The position numbers and the translations under genes were made by a program. Source: Candidatus Parcubacteria bacterium (GTDB lineage: Bacteria > Patescibacteriota > Minisyncoccia > Phycocordibacterales > Phycocordibacteraceae). Taken from it: 37,592 nucleotides of DNA. The DNA is taken from contig JANLIU010000043.1 of the NCBI GenBank assembly GCA_024654305.1, forward strand, positions 1-37,592, read 5' to 3'. Numbering within the stretch: the stretch's first letter is position 1; each line of letters starts with the position of its first letter. Of this stretch, positions 1 to 9,310 are shown piece after piece. A model generated the notes under the pieces. That model made no database searches. It was not told where the DNA came from and saw nothing but the letters and a program-made list of their open reading frames with translations.

Positions 1-120
1 GTGAGCTGATATGTCGACCCGTTCATCCTTCAACAATGTTCAGGACAAACGTTTCTGAATGTAATTATCGCGCGTAAAAAAGATTTGTGTAAGAAAAAAA
101 TGTGAAGTGTGGATAACTTT

Positions 121-154
121 CGCGAAATAATTTTTCGCGAAAAATTATTTCGCG
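121..154. terminator. 34-bp perfect palindrome overlapping murB stop; candidate terminator or protein-binding site
   Basis: CGCGAAATAATTTTTCGCGAAAAATTATTTCGCG is its own reverse complement; contains the murB TAA stop (145-147 on minus strand). Confidence 0.6.
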
Positions 155-1242
155 TTTTCTACATTACCGACGTACTCCACTTCGCGTTCAAGACGGATGC
201 CGAATAATTTTTCAACCGCCTTCTGCATGTCGGAGGCAAGCCGTGCAATATCTTCCGCTCGTGCATTGCCGACATTGATGATGGAGAGCGTGTGTTGCGG
301 AGAAATGCCCGCCTCCCCGCGCACGTATCCTTTATGGAATTCAGTGTACTCGAGGAGAAATCCGGGAGCTATTTTATATGAGCCATCTGGCTGTTCCCAT
401 GCCCACGGACGCAGTGTTTCCGCCTTTTTCGCATCAAGCGCGCGGGCGCACATCTCGACCTGTGCATACTGCTCGGGCGAAACGAACGGCATATGGAAAA
501 AAGAACCCGCGCTCTTGAAAGAACGGCGACCCTCCATAATGAGTGAACCTTTTTCTTCGCGCATCGTGAGTACCGCATCCCGGACATCGGTCTGTGTCGG
601 CGCATGACCGAGTTTTTCTGCGAGCATGGTCATATCAAAACGGTTATCCCGATACGAGAGTTGCGCCGAAGGATCGCGCGAGAGCGCGAAGGTGGCGCTC
701 ACGACGACGTATCGTCCGCCTGTGTGGCCGAACATGCTGTCGTGGTAGGAAAAATCACACTGTTCTTTTTCAATCATCTTCAATCCGCCGGTTCGGTCAT
801 GCGTGTCCACTACTTCCGCATGCACGAACGTGTCACTCGTCTGCGCGCCATACGCGCCGAGATTTGCGACCACCGCTCCACCGACCGTGCCCGGCACGCC
901 GGAAAGACATTCGAGACCGCTGAAGCCGTGCTCGATGGAATACACGACGAAGTCGTCCCACATGACGCCGGAACCGACCGTCACCCATATTCGGTCGCCG
1001 TGTTCCGTGCAGGTGATGCCCCTGATGCGCATGGCGAGCACTACTCCGTCAAAGCCATCATCGGCAATGACGATGTTTGAACCGCCGCCGAGGACAAACA
1101 CGGGAAGAGCATGTTTATGTGCAAAGTTGAGTGCTTCCCTCACTTCCTCTACCGATTGTGGGGCAACAAAAAAACGCGCCTTCCCTCCCACGCCGAGAGT
1201 GGTGAATGGCGCGAGCAGGACGTTCTCTTGTACAATCATCAT
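145..1242 (-). CDS. murB: UDP-N-acetylenolpyruvoylglucosamine reductase
   Basis: 365-aa ORF with FAD-binding N-terminus (TTLGVGGKARFF, VFVLGGGSNIVIAD, GLECLSGVPGTVGGAVVANLGAYG) and C-terminal SAGSFFHMP-type segment typical of MurB. Confidence 0.95.
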   Translation of the reverse strand: MMIVQENVLLAPFTTLGVGGKARFFVAPQSVEEVREALNFAHKHALPVFVLGGGSNIVIADDGFDGVVLAMRIRGITCTEHGDRIWVTVGSGVMWDDFVVYSIEHGFSGLECLSGVPGTVGGAVVANLGAYGAQTSDTFVHAEVVDTHDRTGGLKMIEKEQCDFSYHDSMFGHTGGRYVVVSATFALSRDPSAQLSYRDNRFDMTMLAEKLGHAPTQTDVRDAVLTMREEKGSLIMEGRRSFKSAGSFFHMPFVSPEQYAQVEMCARALDAKKAETLRPWAWEQPDGSYKIAPGFLLEYTEFHKGYVRGEAGISPQHTLSIINVGNARAEDIARLASDMQKAVEKLFGIRLEREVEYVGNVENAK

Positions 1243-3407
1243 TTCCCTTGCAGTATCTGCTTTATCGCGGAGGCACCGGCGGATGCCGCATCGGGGAAGA
1301 GTTTTACCGCGGTGTTGATTGTGGCAATGGCATTTGCTCTATCGCCCGATGCGTAGTAGGCGGCTGCGAGGGAGAACCATGATTCGACGGTGGCATCGGG
1401 TTTGTTCGCGCGCATCTTCCATATGCGTATGAGATGCGGCCAATCTTTCGCGCGATAATACGCGGCCGCGAGAATGTCGCTATTCACATTCGTCGTACCG
1501 AAGGCCGCCATCAATACTTTGTCGGCCGCGGCCGAATCGCCGGCGGCAATGTCGCCGGCGGCGGCATAGAGGGCGAGGTCGGTAAACTGAGGGCCGAGCT
1601 GGTACGCCGTATTGAAATCCGCCTGCGCCGCTTTCGTGTTGCCCGCATCCCATTCGGTCACACCCGCCTCAATCCACATCCCTTCTTTCGAAGGCGAGAG
1701 AGCGATGGCCGCCTGAATCTCCGTAAGCGCATTCGCACTGTCTCCTGCAGCGCGATACACGTAAAAAAGTTCCAGATGCCCGCGCGCATCAAGCGGATAG
1801 CTCGCAATCTGCTTTTTCATTTCGCTCACCGCAAACGAGAACGCCTGCTGTTTTTCCGTATCGGTCGCTTGTGAACTCTGCACGACCGACATGGCAAAAG
1901 AGACCAGCTGTTCACGCATCTCCTGTGCCGCAAAGGCCGGATGCGCCGCGAGCTCTTGGAATGTGGCGAGATTCCCCGAGATGCCGACGGGAGAGGGCGA
2001 GAGCGCGGTAATGAGCTTGGTCGCCACCTGCATCCCGGGGACATTGACGAACCAGATGAGAACGCCAGCAACGGCCACTGCAATCGGAAGCGCGTAGGTC
2101 ACACCGTCGGTAGACGTAATTTCAGGCGCATTCTCAAGCTGCGTGAGAGGCCGCGCGACTTGCGAGTCGATAAGCGCGAGGAGCGCAAAGAAATATACGT
2201 ACGAGTAGAGATTATCAAAGACAAAAAGATTGTGGACGGCGTAGCCGACGAGCGCGGCGGTGAGCGCGATGCGTTCGGGGCGCGAAAGCTCGGAACTCCT
2301 CCAGAGTAGAACGATTGCAGAACCGAAGAGCGAGAGATACAAGAGAAACGCCGGCACGCCTCCCGCGGAAAGCCAGTCAATGAAGGCGTTGTGCGCCCTA
2401 TCAAACCACTGCTCCTGATGGTAGAGCGACGGGTCATAGTATGTATTGAAGACATAATTGAAACCCTCTTGTCCCCAACCGACGATAGGCCGCTCAAGAG
2501 CCCCCTGAAACGCCATGTGCCAAATCGTGCGGCGTACCTGGAGGTCAGCCCATGAAATGGAAGCAACACGCTGGAGCACATGATTTCCTTGTACAAAAGA
2601 GGAGTTGCGCGCGAGATAGAAGCTGCCTGCGAGGATGACGATAAGTGCGAGTGCGAGTGCCGCTCCCTGCCGAGCGCGTTTCCCCGCGGTGACCGCGGTG
2701 AGAAGTGCCGCAAGCGCGAGCGCGAGAACGAGTCCTACGATGGTACCGCGCGTCTCGGTGAAGAAAATAAGTATCGCTTCCAGAACAGCGAGCGCGATTA
2801 AGGACCATTTGAGCCACGAGTATTTCTCGGTCAGCGCGAGCCAGAGCGCGATGAATACATTGAAGAGGAAATAAATGGCGAGATAGGCGGAATTGCCGAG
2901 CGATGCATCGATGCGTGTCGACCCTTGATGAATCGGAGCCCAACCTGCAAGTTGGAAAAGTGCATGCCCACTGATGTAGAGCGAGACGATGAGCGACCAT
3001 AGGAACCATGCGCGCCACTTCTTTCCCACTCGCAATACGGCACCAGCGGCAAAGAAGAACCCAAGCAGATGAATGAGCATCACCCATCCCTCCATGCGCT
3101 CAAAATTGCTCCAGAAGGCTTTTGCGGCATTCAGCGCGAACGCGTCCGCGATGAACATCCACACGACAAAGGCGACGACCGCCGCACCGACCCACGAGAA
3201 GCGCGGACGGTATTCTTTATCGAGAAGCGCGAGCACCGCCCATGCGGCGACCGCTATCTCAACAAGAATGCGGAAATAGAATGCCTTGCCGGTGATAAAG
3301 GGGAAGAAATACCCGTTCGCGACAATGAGCGGCATAATCGGGACGAGGAAAAGCGCCCCGAGCGCTATCCATTTGGCAATCTGTTTCGCCATACCGTCAC
3401 TCTGCAT
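1239..3407 (-). CDS. O-antigen ligase/Wzy_C-family polytopic membrane protein with C-terminal TPR-like repeats
   Basis: 722 aa; many TM helices; VGWGQEGFNYVF...WFDRAHNAFIDWLSAGGVPAF motif typical of O-antigen ligase/Wzy_C; C-terminal TPR-like repeats; overlaps murB start by 4 nt (1239-1242). Confidence 0.85.
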   Translation of the reverse strand: MQSDGMAKQIAKWIALGALFLVPIMPLIVANGYFFPFITGKAFYFRILVEIAVAAWAVLALLDKEYRPRFSWVGAAVVAFVVWMFIADAFALNAAKAFWSNFERMEGWVMLIHLLGFFFAAGAVLRVGKKWRAWFLWSLIVSLYISGHALFQLAGWAPIHQGSTRIDASLGNSAYLAIYFLFNVFIALWLALTEKYSWLKWSLIALAVLEAILIFFTETRGTIVGLVLALALAALLTAVTAGKRARQGAALALALIVILAGSFYLARNSSFVQGNHVLQRVASISWADLQVRRTIWHMAFQGALERPIVGWGQEGFNYVFNTYYDPSLYHQEQWFDRAHNAFIDWLSAGGVPAFLLYLSLFGSAIVLLWRSSELSRPERIALTAALVGYAVHNLFVFDNLYSYVYFFALLALIDSQVARPLTQLENAPEITSTDGVTYALPIAVAVAGVLIWFVNVPGMQVATKLITALSPSPVGISGNLATFQELAAHPAFAAQEMREQLVSFAMSVVQSSQATDTEKQQAFSFAVSEMKKQIASYPLDARGHLELFYVYRAAGDSANALTEIQAAIALSPSKEGMWIEAGVTEWDAGNTKAAQADFNTAYQLGPQFTDLALYAAAGDIAAGDSAAADKVLMAAFGTTNVNSDILAAAYYRAKDWPHLIRIWKMRANKPDATVESWFSLAAAYYASGDRANAIATINTAVKLFPDAASAGASAIKQILQGK

Positions 3408-3427
3408 GATGTGGGCTATGATACCAC

Positions 3428-3463
3428 AAAGCGCGGACGCCCCCGGAGGGGCGTTCGCGCTTT
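3428..3463 (-). terminator. Long GC-rich hairpin, probable terminator for the 3492-4298 gene
   Basis: AAAGCGCGGACGCCCC-CGGA-GGGGCGTTCGCGCTTT, 16-bp arms with one G/T-type mismatch. Confidence 0.6.
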
Positions 3464-3489
3464 CTACATTCTATCTTCTATATTCTTCT
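3462..3489. repeat. Degenerate heptanucleotide tandem repeat (TTCTAYM)
   Basis: TTCTACA TTCTATC TTCTATA TTCTTCT in the intergenic gap next to the hairpin. Confidence 0.5.
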
Positions 3490-3491
3490 GC

Positions 3492-4298
3492 TCAGAACCG
3501 CCAGCTGAAGAGTCCCCACATCTTCTGCTCTTTCTGGGCGAGGTCTTGGAGCCGCGCCTGGGCAGTCTGGAGCGCCGTTATCTGCGCCTTAAGTACTATT
3601 TGAATATCTGCCGAGACATTGGCTCCCTCGAGAAGCTTAGTGAGGTCGTCGATACGCTGCTGATTCTGCGCGACTGCTTGCGAAATCACGTCTGCGGCCG
3701 CGCTATCACCACCGAAGAAGAGGCGCGCAAGGAGACTGCGCGACTGTATCTTTGCCTCAGCGTTCGTCGTGGTTGCGACCGAGTCATTCATCTGCTTCGC
3801 AATTTCTGATACCTGCGAACCGATACCGCCAAGAAGGTCTTTAGAGGCGAGGAGACTATGCACCGCGAGGCGAACCGGGTTCGCGTTCTTCATGAGACCC
3901 TGGTTCTCAGGCGTCGTACTCGCCTCTTCATCATCGAGCTCGAGTCTGCGATTTTCAATCTTTTGCTTCAGGTCATCAAGCGAGAACGCTCGGTCCCCAT
4001 CATCCTCAAGTTCGAGTTCGAGTTCGTCCTGATCTTCGCCCACTGCTTCATCATCATCTTGACCCACGTTCGCCACCATTGGTCGATCTTTCTGTTCTTC
4101 AACTTTATTCTCTTCGTCTCCGGATTCGCCGACACGAACAGTCCCGGTCGCCGAAGCATCCGTCCCGCGTGCCTGGATGCCCACCTGCGCCTGAATGCCG
4201 TCCTCGCCGCCGCCGTTCTCGGCGAGCGCCATAGCCGGCACAGCAAGCATTGCGAGCGCCAGCGCGGAAACCCCTGCTCTATATATATGTTTATTCAT
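3492..4298 (-). CDS. Exported hypothetical protein with acidic central region and C-terminal coiled coil
   Basis: 268 aa; N-terminal signal peptide MNKHIYRAGVSALALAMLAVPAMALA; acidic run DQDELELELEDDGD. Confidence 0.7.
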   Translation of the reverse strand: MNKHIYRAGVSALALAMLAVPAMALAENGGGEDGIQAQVGIQARGTDASATGTVRVGESGDEENKVEEQKDRPMVANVGQDDDEAVGEDQDELELELEDDGDRAFSLDDLKQKIENRRLELDDEEASTTPENQGLMKNANPVRLAVHSLLASKDLLGGIGSQVSEIAKQMNDSVATTTNAEAKIQSRSLLARLFFGGDSAAADVISQAVAQNQQRIDDLTKLLEGANVSADIQIVLKAQITALQTAQARLQDLAQKEQKMWGLFSWRF

Positions 4299-4385
4299 GT
4301 AGTTAATGACGTTACTCTGGGATAATGATTACCTCCCTAGTATACACCCCCTTATCGCATGCGTTATCGGTCCTGGAGCGCCCGG

Positions 4386-5423
4386 TTAATGACCCGCATG
4401 TAGCTTTGCACTGACAGCGGAGAGAATCATCTCATCTGAAATATCGTATACGCAGCGACGGTACGACTTGCCCTCTTCCCAAGCTGCACACACTTCCCCC
4501 GGTACACCACATACACAATTCTTCTTCTCGGAGAGGAGTGTCGCATTCGGGTTGTAGGTCGGTAACCACATCGGATCTTTCTGTTGGGCGAGGACGACGC
4601 TCGGCGCGTGGAGCACGCCCGCGATATGTGTGGGTCCGGTATCGACACCGATGTAGAGTCTCGCATGTTCAATAAGGCCGGCGACCTCCAAAAGAGGACG
4701 ATTTATAGCGCAGAAGACACCTTCATCAACCGAGAATGCGATCTTATGCGCTTGCTCACGATCGACTCCAGCGCCAGTAATCACAATCCCGTAGGCAGGA
4801 TATTTTCGGCGCAATTCCTGCACGAGATGTATCCACCGCCGTAGCGGCATCGTCTTGCTGGTCGCCATGTGCGGGAACGGATGCAACACGATATACGGCT
4901 TCGCCACGAAAGGAAAGTCAGATGGAAGTGACGAGAGGAGCCGCAGGTGCGGCGGAGAGCCAATCGGATCGGTCGACAGAGAAGCGAGCGCGGCGGCGGC
5001 ACGGAGGTTATCAATGTACCGTTTATTCTGGTCATGAGCGATGACGGCGCTGTACGGCTGCCACATTCCTCCATCGGCAAATGCAATCACGCGATCGCCG
5101 CGCAAGATAAAGAGGAAGGAAAGTATTTTCAAAATGAACGGCCGCGCCCCCCACGGCGGCGGAGCGATAACGATGGATTGGGTTGCAAAAAGAGGAAGAA
5201 TGGCCTTGAACGCTCCGAGAGGAGATGAAGAAACCGGAATGACCGTAATTGCCGGATATGCTTTGACCAGTTCAGCGATAAACGGCGCATTGCGCCGCAC
5301 CAGATACGCAATCTTCACATGCGGCATCTCGCGAGTAATCTCCGCAAAAAGTGATGCGACCATGACGGCGTCCCCGATGTGCCCACCGGTCGGTAGCCAG
5401 ATGAGTTGTGTCGGTCGTTCCAT
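4386..5423 (-). CDS. Glycosyltransferase family 9 (heptosyltransferase-like)
   Basis: 345 aa; GGHIGDAVMVASLFAEI N-terminus and ARLYIGVDTGPTHIAGVLHAPSVVL motif of GT9. Confidence 0.85.
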   Translation of the reverse strand: MERPTQLIWLPTGGHIGDAVMVASLFAEITREMPHVKIAYLVRRNAPFIAELVKAYPAITVIPVSSSPLGAFKAILPLFATQSIVIAPPPWGARPFILKILSFLFILRGDRVIAFADGGMWQPYSAVIAHDQNKRYIDNLRAAAALASLSTDPIGSPPHLRLLSSLPSDFPFVAKPYIVLHPFPHMATSKTMPLRRWIHLVQELRRKYPAYGIVITGAGVDREQAHKIAFSVDEGVFCAINRPLLEVAGLIEHARLYIGVDTGPTHIAGVLHAPSVVLAQQKDPMWLPTYNPNATLLSEKKNCVCGVPGEVCAAWEEGKSYRRCVYDISDEMILSAVSAKLHAGH

Positions 5424-5509
5424 GTCGTTTAGGGAAGTGACACTTCGAGAGACTGCTTCAGGTTATATATTTCGGGCGCCAGCGACTTATGCATGGCGCC
5501 TAGTATACT

Positions 5510-6787
5510 ATGAGCGATATGCCAGAACGAATACGCCGTGTCACCGTGCGCGCTCTGCGCTGGAGCGAGAAGTATACCAAGACCGATATGGTGTATCTCG
5601 CGAGCGTCGGGCTGTGGACCAATTTGAACTTCGTTATTACGACGGTTCTCGCCCTCCTGCTCTCGGTCGCTTTCGCCAATCTCCTGCCGCGCGAGGTGTA
5701 CGGTAACTATCAGTACCTCCTATCGCTTTCTGCGCTCCTCGGCGCTATTTGCCTCACGGGAATGGGCGGCGCCGTGGCACAATCAGTCGCACGCGGGTAT
5801 GAGGGCGACTTGCGGGCGGGCGTCGCCGCACAGCTCTGGTGGAATCTTGTTCCAACAACTATCGGACTCGCGGGAGCCGCGTACTACGCGCTCCACGGCA
5901 ATGGGATGCTCGCGATCGGTCTCGTCATCATTGCGCTCCTTGCACCGAATATCAATGCATTCGGGACCTATAGCACTTTTCTCGCTGGGAAAAGAGAATT
6001 CAAACGCTCCTTCGTCTACGGCATCCTCATTAACATGGCTTACTACGCCGCCATATTTCTCTCTATCTATTTTTTCAAGGATGCGACGGTGCTTATCTTC
6101 GTCAATCTCGCAGTAAATCTCGCGGTGACAATATTCGCGTATGTCCGAACGCTCCGCATCTACGCTCCGAACGATCGCACCGACCCAGAGACCATCCCGT
6201 ACGGCGCGCATCTCTCGGTCATGAATGCATTCAGTACCATCATCTCCCAACTCGACAGCGTCCTCGTCTTCCATTTCCTCGGGCCGGTACAGCTTGCTGT
6301 GTACAGCTTCGCGACGATGATCCCCGAACGCTTCGGAGCGGCGCTCAACTTCATTGGCACCGCCGCATACCCCAAGTTCGCAACTCGCACGCTCGTTGAG
6401 TTGCGCGATACCATCATCTCCAAGACATTCCGCGCCGCCCTTGCCGGCGCGGCGGGCGCGCTGGTCTACATCCTTGCGGCGCCGTTCTTGTTCGGGCTCC
6501 TGTTTCCGAAGTATCTCGATGTCATTCCCTATACGCAGTTGTATGCGGTCATCATCATTCTCTTACCAGCCAATCTCGTCTCCATCGCCTTGCAGGCCCA
6601 GCGGCTCAAGACTGAACTGTATGTGACGAGTTTCGTGAGCCCCATCCTGCTCATAACGCTCCAGATCCCGCTCTTGCTTGCCTACGGCATCCTGGGCATG
6701 CTCGTCGCACGCATCATCACGGACGCCGCTAATGTCGTTATCGGAATCGTACTCCTCTTCCGGGCGACGCGCCGGAATGCTCTCTAA
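5510..6787 (+). CDS. Polysaccharide flippase (Wzx/MATE-like, oligosaccharide exporter)
   Basis: 425 aa, ~12 TM segments, FANLLPREVYGNYQYLLSLSALLGAICLTGMG N-terminal pattern; a second in-frame ATG at 5519 may be the true start. Confidence 0.85.
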   Translation: MSDMPERIRRVTVRALRWSEKYTKTDMVYLASVGLWTNLNFVITTVLALLLSVAFANLLPREVYGNYQYLLSLSALLGAICLTGMGGAVAQSVARGYEGDLRAGVAAQLWWNLVPTTIGLAGAAYYALHGNGMLAIGLVIIALLAPNINAFGTYSTFLAGKREFKRSFVYGILINMAYYAAIFLSIYFFKDATVLIFVNLAVNLAVTIFAYVRTLRIYAPNDRTDPETIPYGAHLSVMNAFSTIISQLDSVLVFHFLGPVQLAVYSFATMIPERFGAALNFIGTAAYPKFATRTLVELRDTIISKTFRAALAGAAGALVYILAAPFLFGLLFPKYLDVIPYTQLYAVIIILLPANLVSIALQAQRLKTELYVTSFVSPILLITLQIPLLLAYGILGMLVARIITDAANVVIGIVLLFRATRRNAL

Positions 6788-7566
6788 GAGAAAAGGGAGC
6801 TCGACGCAACGAATGCAGCTCCATGTTCGCGCGCTTTCTCTATCAAACGAAGCAGGCGTTCCTTCTTCTCATTCGTGTAGAAATGCAAGTGCGTAACGAC
6901 GACGAAGATGCCGTCCTTCTGCTTCGCATACGCGAGCCCGTCGAACACATCAGTATCTTCAAGCCGGTAGGAACATGCCTCTTTGTGCTTACCGAAATCG
7001 AGTACGGAGGGATACGCGGGAAATGATGTCTGGAATGCGTGCACGAGCCGAAACAAAAGCATCATGAAAAAAATCCGCAGGTAGGCAAAGCGCGGTATCC
7101 AGTTGCGGAGCCCTGCCCCGCGGCCGCGGATGATATTCATGTGCGTCGCCTCTACGGCGCGCACGCCATGGCTCCCTATCCAATCATGCGGAGGAACAAA
7201 AATATTCTTGAACTGCGCGCCGAATGTTTTTTGCAATTCTTCTTTCCCGCGCCGCGTATCATCCACGAGACCGCTCGTCTTCGAGTATTCGTAGCCGTTG
7301 TTTGTCTCGTGCGTCGTGCCGTGCTGGAGTATCTCAATGAGCGGGTTGCTTCTCACGTACGAGACGAGTTCCGTGTTCCCATGTATCGGATACTCTTTGT
7401 TTTCTGCTTGAACCCCCGCTGTATACACATCGCTCACCGGCTTCACAAACGGGATTGCCGAGAAGCCGACCGGAATGCCCTGCGCAAAAATATCGGCATA
7501 CCACCGCTCGATATCGGCAGACTTCGAGAAATAGTTAAGGTCGTCGTCCCGGATAACGAATCGCAT
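6784..7566 (-). CDS. DUF2334-type / polysaccharide-deacetylase-like protein
   Basis: MRFVIRDDDLNYFSK start, EILQHGTTHETN and FVPPHDWIG motifs typical of DUF2334; ORF extends to 7578 but second Met at 7566 fits better. Confidence 0.75.
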   Translation of the reverse strand: MRFVIRDDDLNYFSKSADIERWYADIFAQGIPVGFSAIPFVKPVSDVYTAGVQAENKEYPIHGNTELVSYVRSNPLIEILQHGTTHETNNGYEYSKTSGLVDDTRRGKEELQKTFGAQFKNIFVPPHDWIGSHGVRAVEATHMNIIRGRGAGLRNWIPRFAYLRIFFMMLLFRLVHAFQTSFPAYPSVLDFGKHKEACSYRLEDTDVFDGLAYAKQKDGIFVVVTHLHFYTNEKKERLLRLIEKAREHGAAFVASSSLFS

Positions 7567-7612
7567 TCTGTTCAGCATACTCCTATAACTGATGATGATA
7601 CAATCTCGTTAC

Positions 7613-9310
7613 ATGGCGCTCCCAACCCGATTCCGGTATGCCCTGCTCGCTGGGCTTCTCCTATTCATCACGGTTGCCACACTCAATCCGGACCCTTTCG
7701 GGAATAATCCCAACATCATCGGCGACGAGAGCTACTTCTTGACGAGCTCTCTCAATGCGATACAAAAAGGCACGCTTCCCGGGTGGGAGTTCTCCAAGTC
7801 CGGCAATTATTACGGTGGAGTGCAGACCTATATCGACACGACCGTGCTCGTCCCCGCCATCGGCGTTATGCTCGCCGCGAATCATTTCTCGCTCGTGGAC
7901 ACGAAGATGCAAATCGCGCTCCACACCGGCGACCTGCTCGCCGTCCTGCGCTTCGTAAATGGATTGTTGTTCGTCGCCTTCTGCGGATTCTTTCTCTTCT
8001 ACTTCGCGCGACGGAAGATCCCTTCGCCTCTCGGGCAGAGTCTGCTTTTCCTCCTTTTCCTGCTCCTCGGCAATTCACTCGTTATCGGCTTCGTCCATAC
8101 AATGAAGGTGTGGGTGCTCTATATGATCCTCGATGTTGCGGTTGGTGTTCTGTTTATCGCACAAGAGTATTACCTCTCGCGCGGATTGGATCCTCTCATC
8201 AAAAAGAATGTGTATATCGCGCTCATGGTCTGGGCCGCCACTGCCGCGTTCTTTCAGAATTATGTCGGGGTGTTCCCTATCCTGCTGTGGATTCTCTACG
8301 CAATCCTCTTGAAACATGTCCGGCTGCGCGAGGTATGGGAGTACTCCATTCGGCACTGGTATCTATTCATAGCGCTCTTCGTACTCAATATCTCTTTCCT
8401 CTATCGCGCTGCTTTCGTGAAGGGTCATGCCGTTTGGTGGGATCCGGGAGTCGTCGCTGTTATGACGCCTAGCGACGGAATTGACTGGTTTCATCGCCTC
8501 TATGACCCCATCGCGTACGCGGTCGGCAGCCAGCCACTCGTGCTCCTCTACATCATAGGGCTCATTACAGCACTCTTCTTCTGGCGAAGGGCCGACCATC
8601 GTAAACGGCTCTACCTTGCTATCGCGTGCTTGCACCCAGTCCTCATATACTTGATCTTCCATGCCCTCCTCGGATTCAGTCTCTTCCCGCGCTACTCGCT
8701 CCCGCTCACTATCGCTGTCTCCTTCGCCATCATCATGCTGCTCGGTGAAATACGGGCTCTGCGTATCGCCGGCCTCGCCATAAGCGGCGTGCTCGCCCTC
8801 GTCGTGATGACCCACGCCATAGGGCTCTATTGGAAACCATCTTCCGAGACTATCCTCACGAATCAACTCGAGACGCAGTTCAATTCACCGCACAATGTGT
8901 TCATCTTCGAACCGGTCTGGCCGCAAGCAACCCGTTTGAGCCTGCCACTCAACAGCACCTCGCTCCCTTTGTTGAACGAACGCCAACAGAACATGAGCCG
9001 CAATCAATTTCAGCTCCAGCATCTTGACGCCGTTGACCGATTCGTCTCTTTCAAGCCGGTGGTTGTTATCCCCGACACAGCAGAAGAAGAAGCCGCGTAT
9101 CTCTTGCATTTCCCAGCGCCCACCTACACCGCATGGACCATCTCCTCAAATTGCAAAGCCCTCTGCAGCGAAGCGGAGATGCGAGCAGGAACCTGTATCG
9201 AAATAAACGCCGTCATTTGCGGCGCGTACCCGCAAGACATTCATACGCTCAAAGATTTCCTCTCATATACCCAACTCGGGAGTGCGTATATCGTGCGACG
9301 AGCTAACTGA
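7613..9310 (+). CDS. Large polytopic membrane protein, probable ArnT/PMT-like (GT-C) glycosyltransferase
   Basis: Many TM helices with a luminal-like C-terminal domain; NIIGDESYFL acidic motif after TM1 resembles GT-C first-loop acidic motif; ORF extends from 7592, Met at 7613 preferred. Confidence 0.65.
   Translation: MALPTRFRYALLAGLLLFITVATLNPDPFGNNPNIIGDESYFLTSSLNAIQKGTLPGWEFSKSGNYYGGVQTYIDTTVLVPAIGVMLAANHFSLVDTKMQIALHTGDLLAVLRFVNGLLFVAFCGFFLFYFARRKIPSPLGQSLLFLLFLLLGNSLVIGFVHTMKVWVLYMILDVAVGVLFIAQEYYLSRGLDPLIKKNVYIALMVWAATAAFFQNYVGVFPILLWILYAILLKHVRLREVWEYSIRHWYLFIALFVLNISFLYRAAFVKGHAVWWDPGVVAVMTPSDGIDWFHRLYDPIAYAVGSQPLVLLYIIGLITALFFWRRADHRKRLYLAIACLHPVLIYLIFHALLGFSLFPRYSLPLTIAVSFAIIMLLGEIRALRIAGLAISGVLALVVMTHAIGLYWKPSSETILTNQLETQFNSPHNVFIFEPVWPQATRLSLPLNSTSLPLLNERQQNMSRNQFQLQHLDAVDRFVSFKPVVVIPDTAEEEAAYLLHFPAPTYTAWTISSNCKALCSEAEMRAGTCIEINAVICGAYPQDIHTLKDFLSYTQLGSAYIVRRAN

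Noticed and set aside
108-154. Replication origin
   Set aside because: Only one DnaA box and no dnaA/dnaN in the window; insufficient evidence to annotate.
604-1080. 158-aa plus-strand ORF opposite murB
   Set aside because: Shadow ORF of a confidently identified housekeeping gene.
3069-3809. 246-aa plus-strand ORF
   Set aside because: Antisense to the O-antigen ligase-like gene and the exported protein gene; no recognizable motif and it reads through a terminator hairpin.
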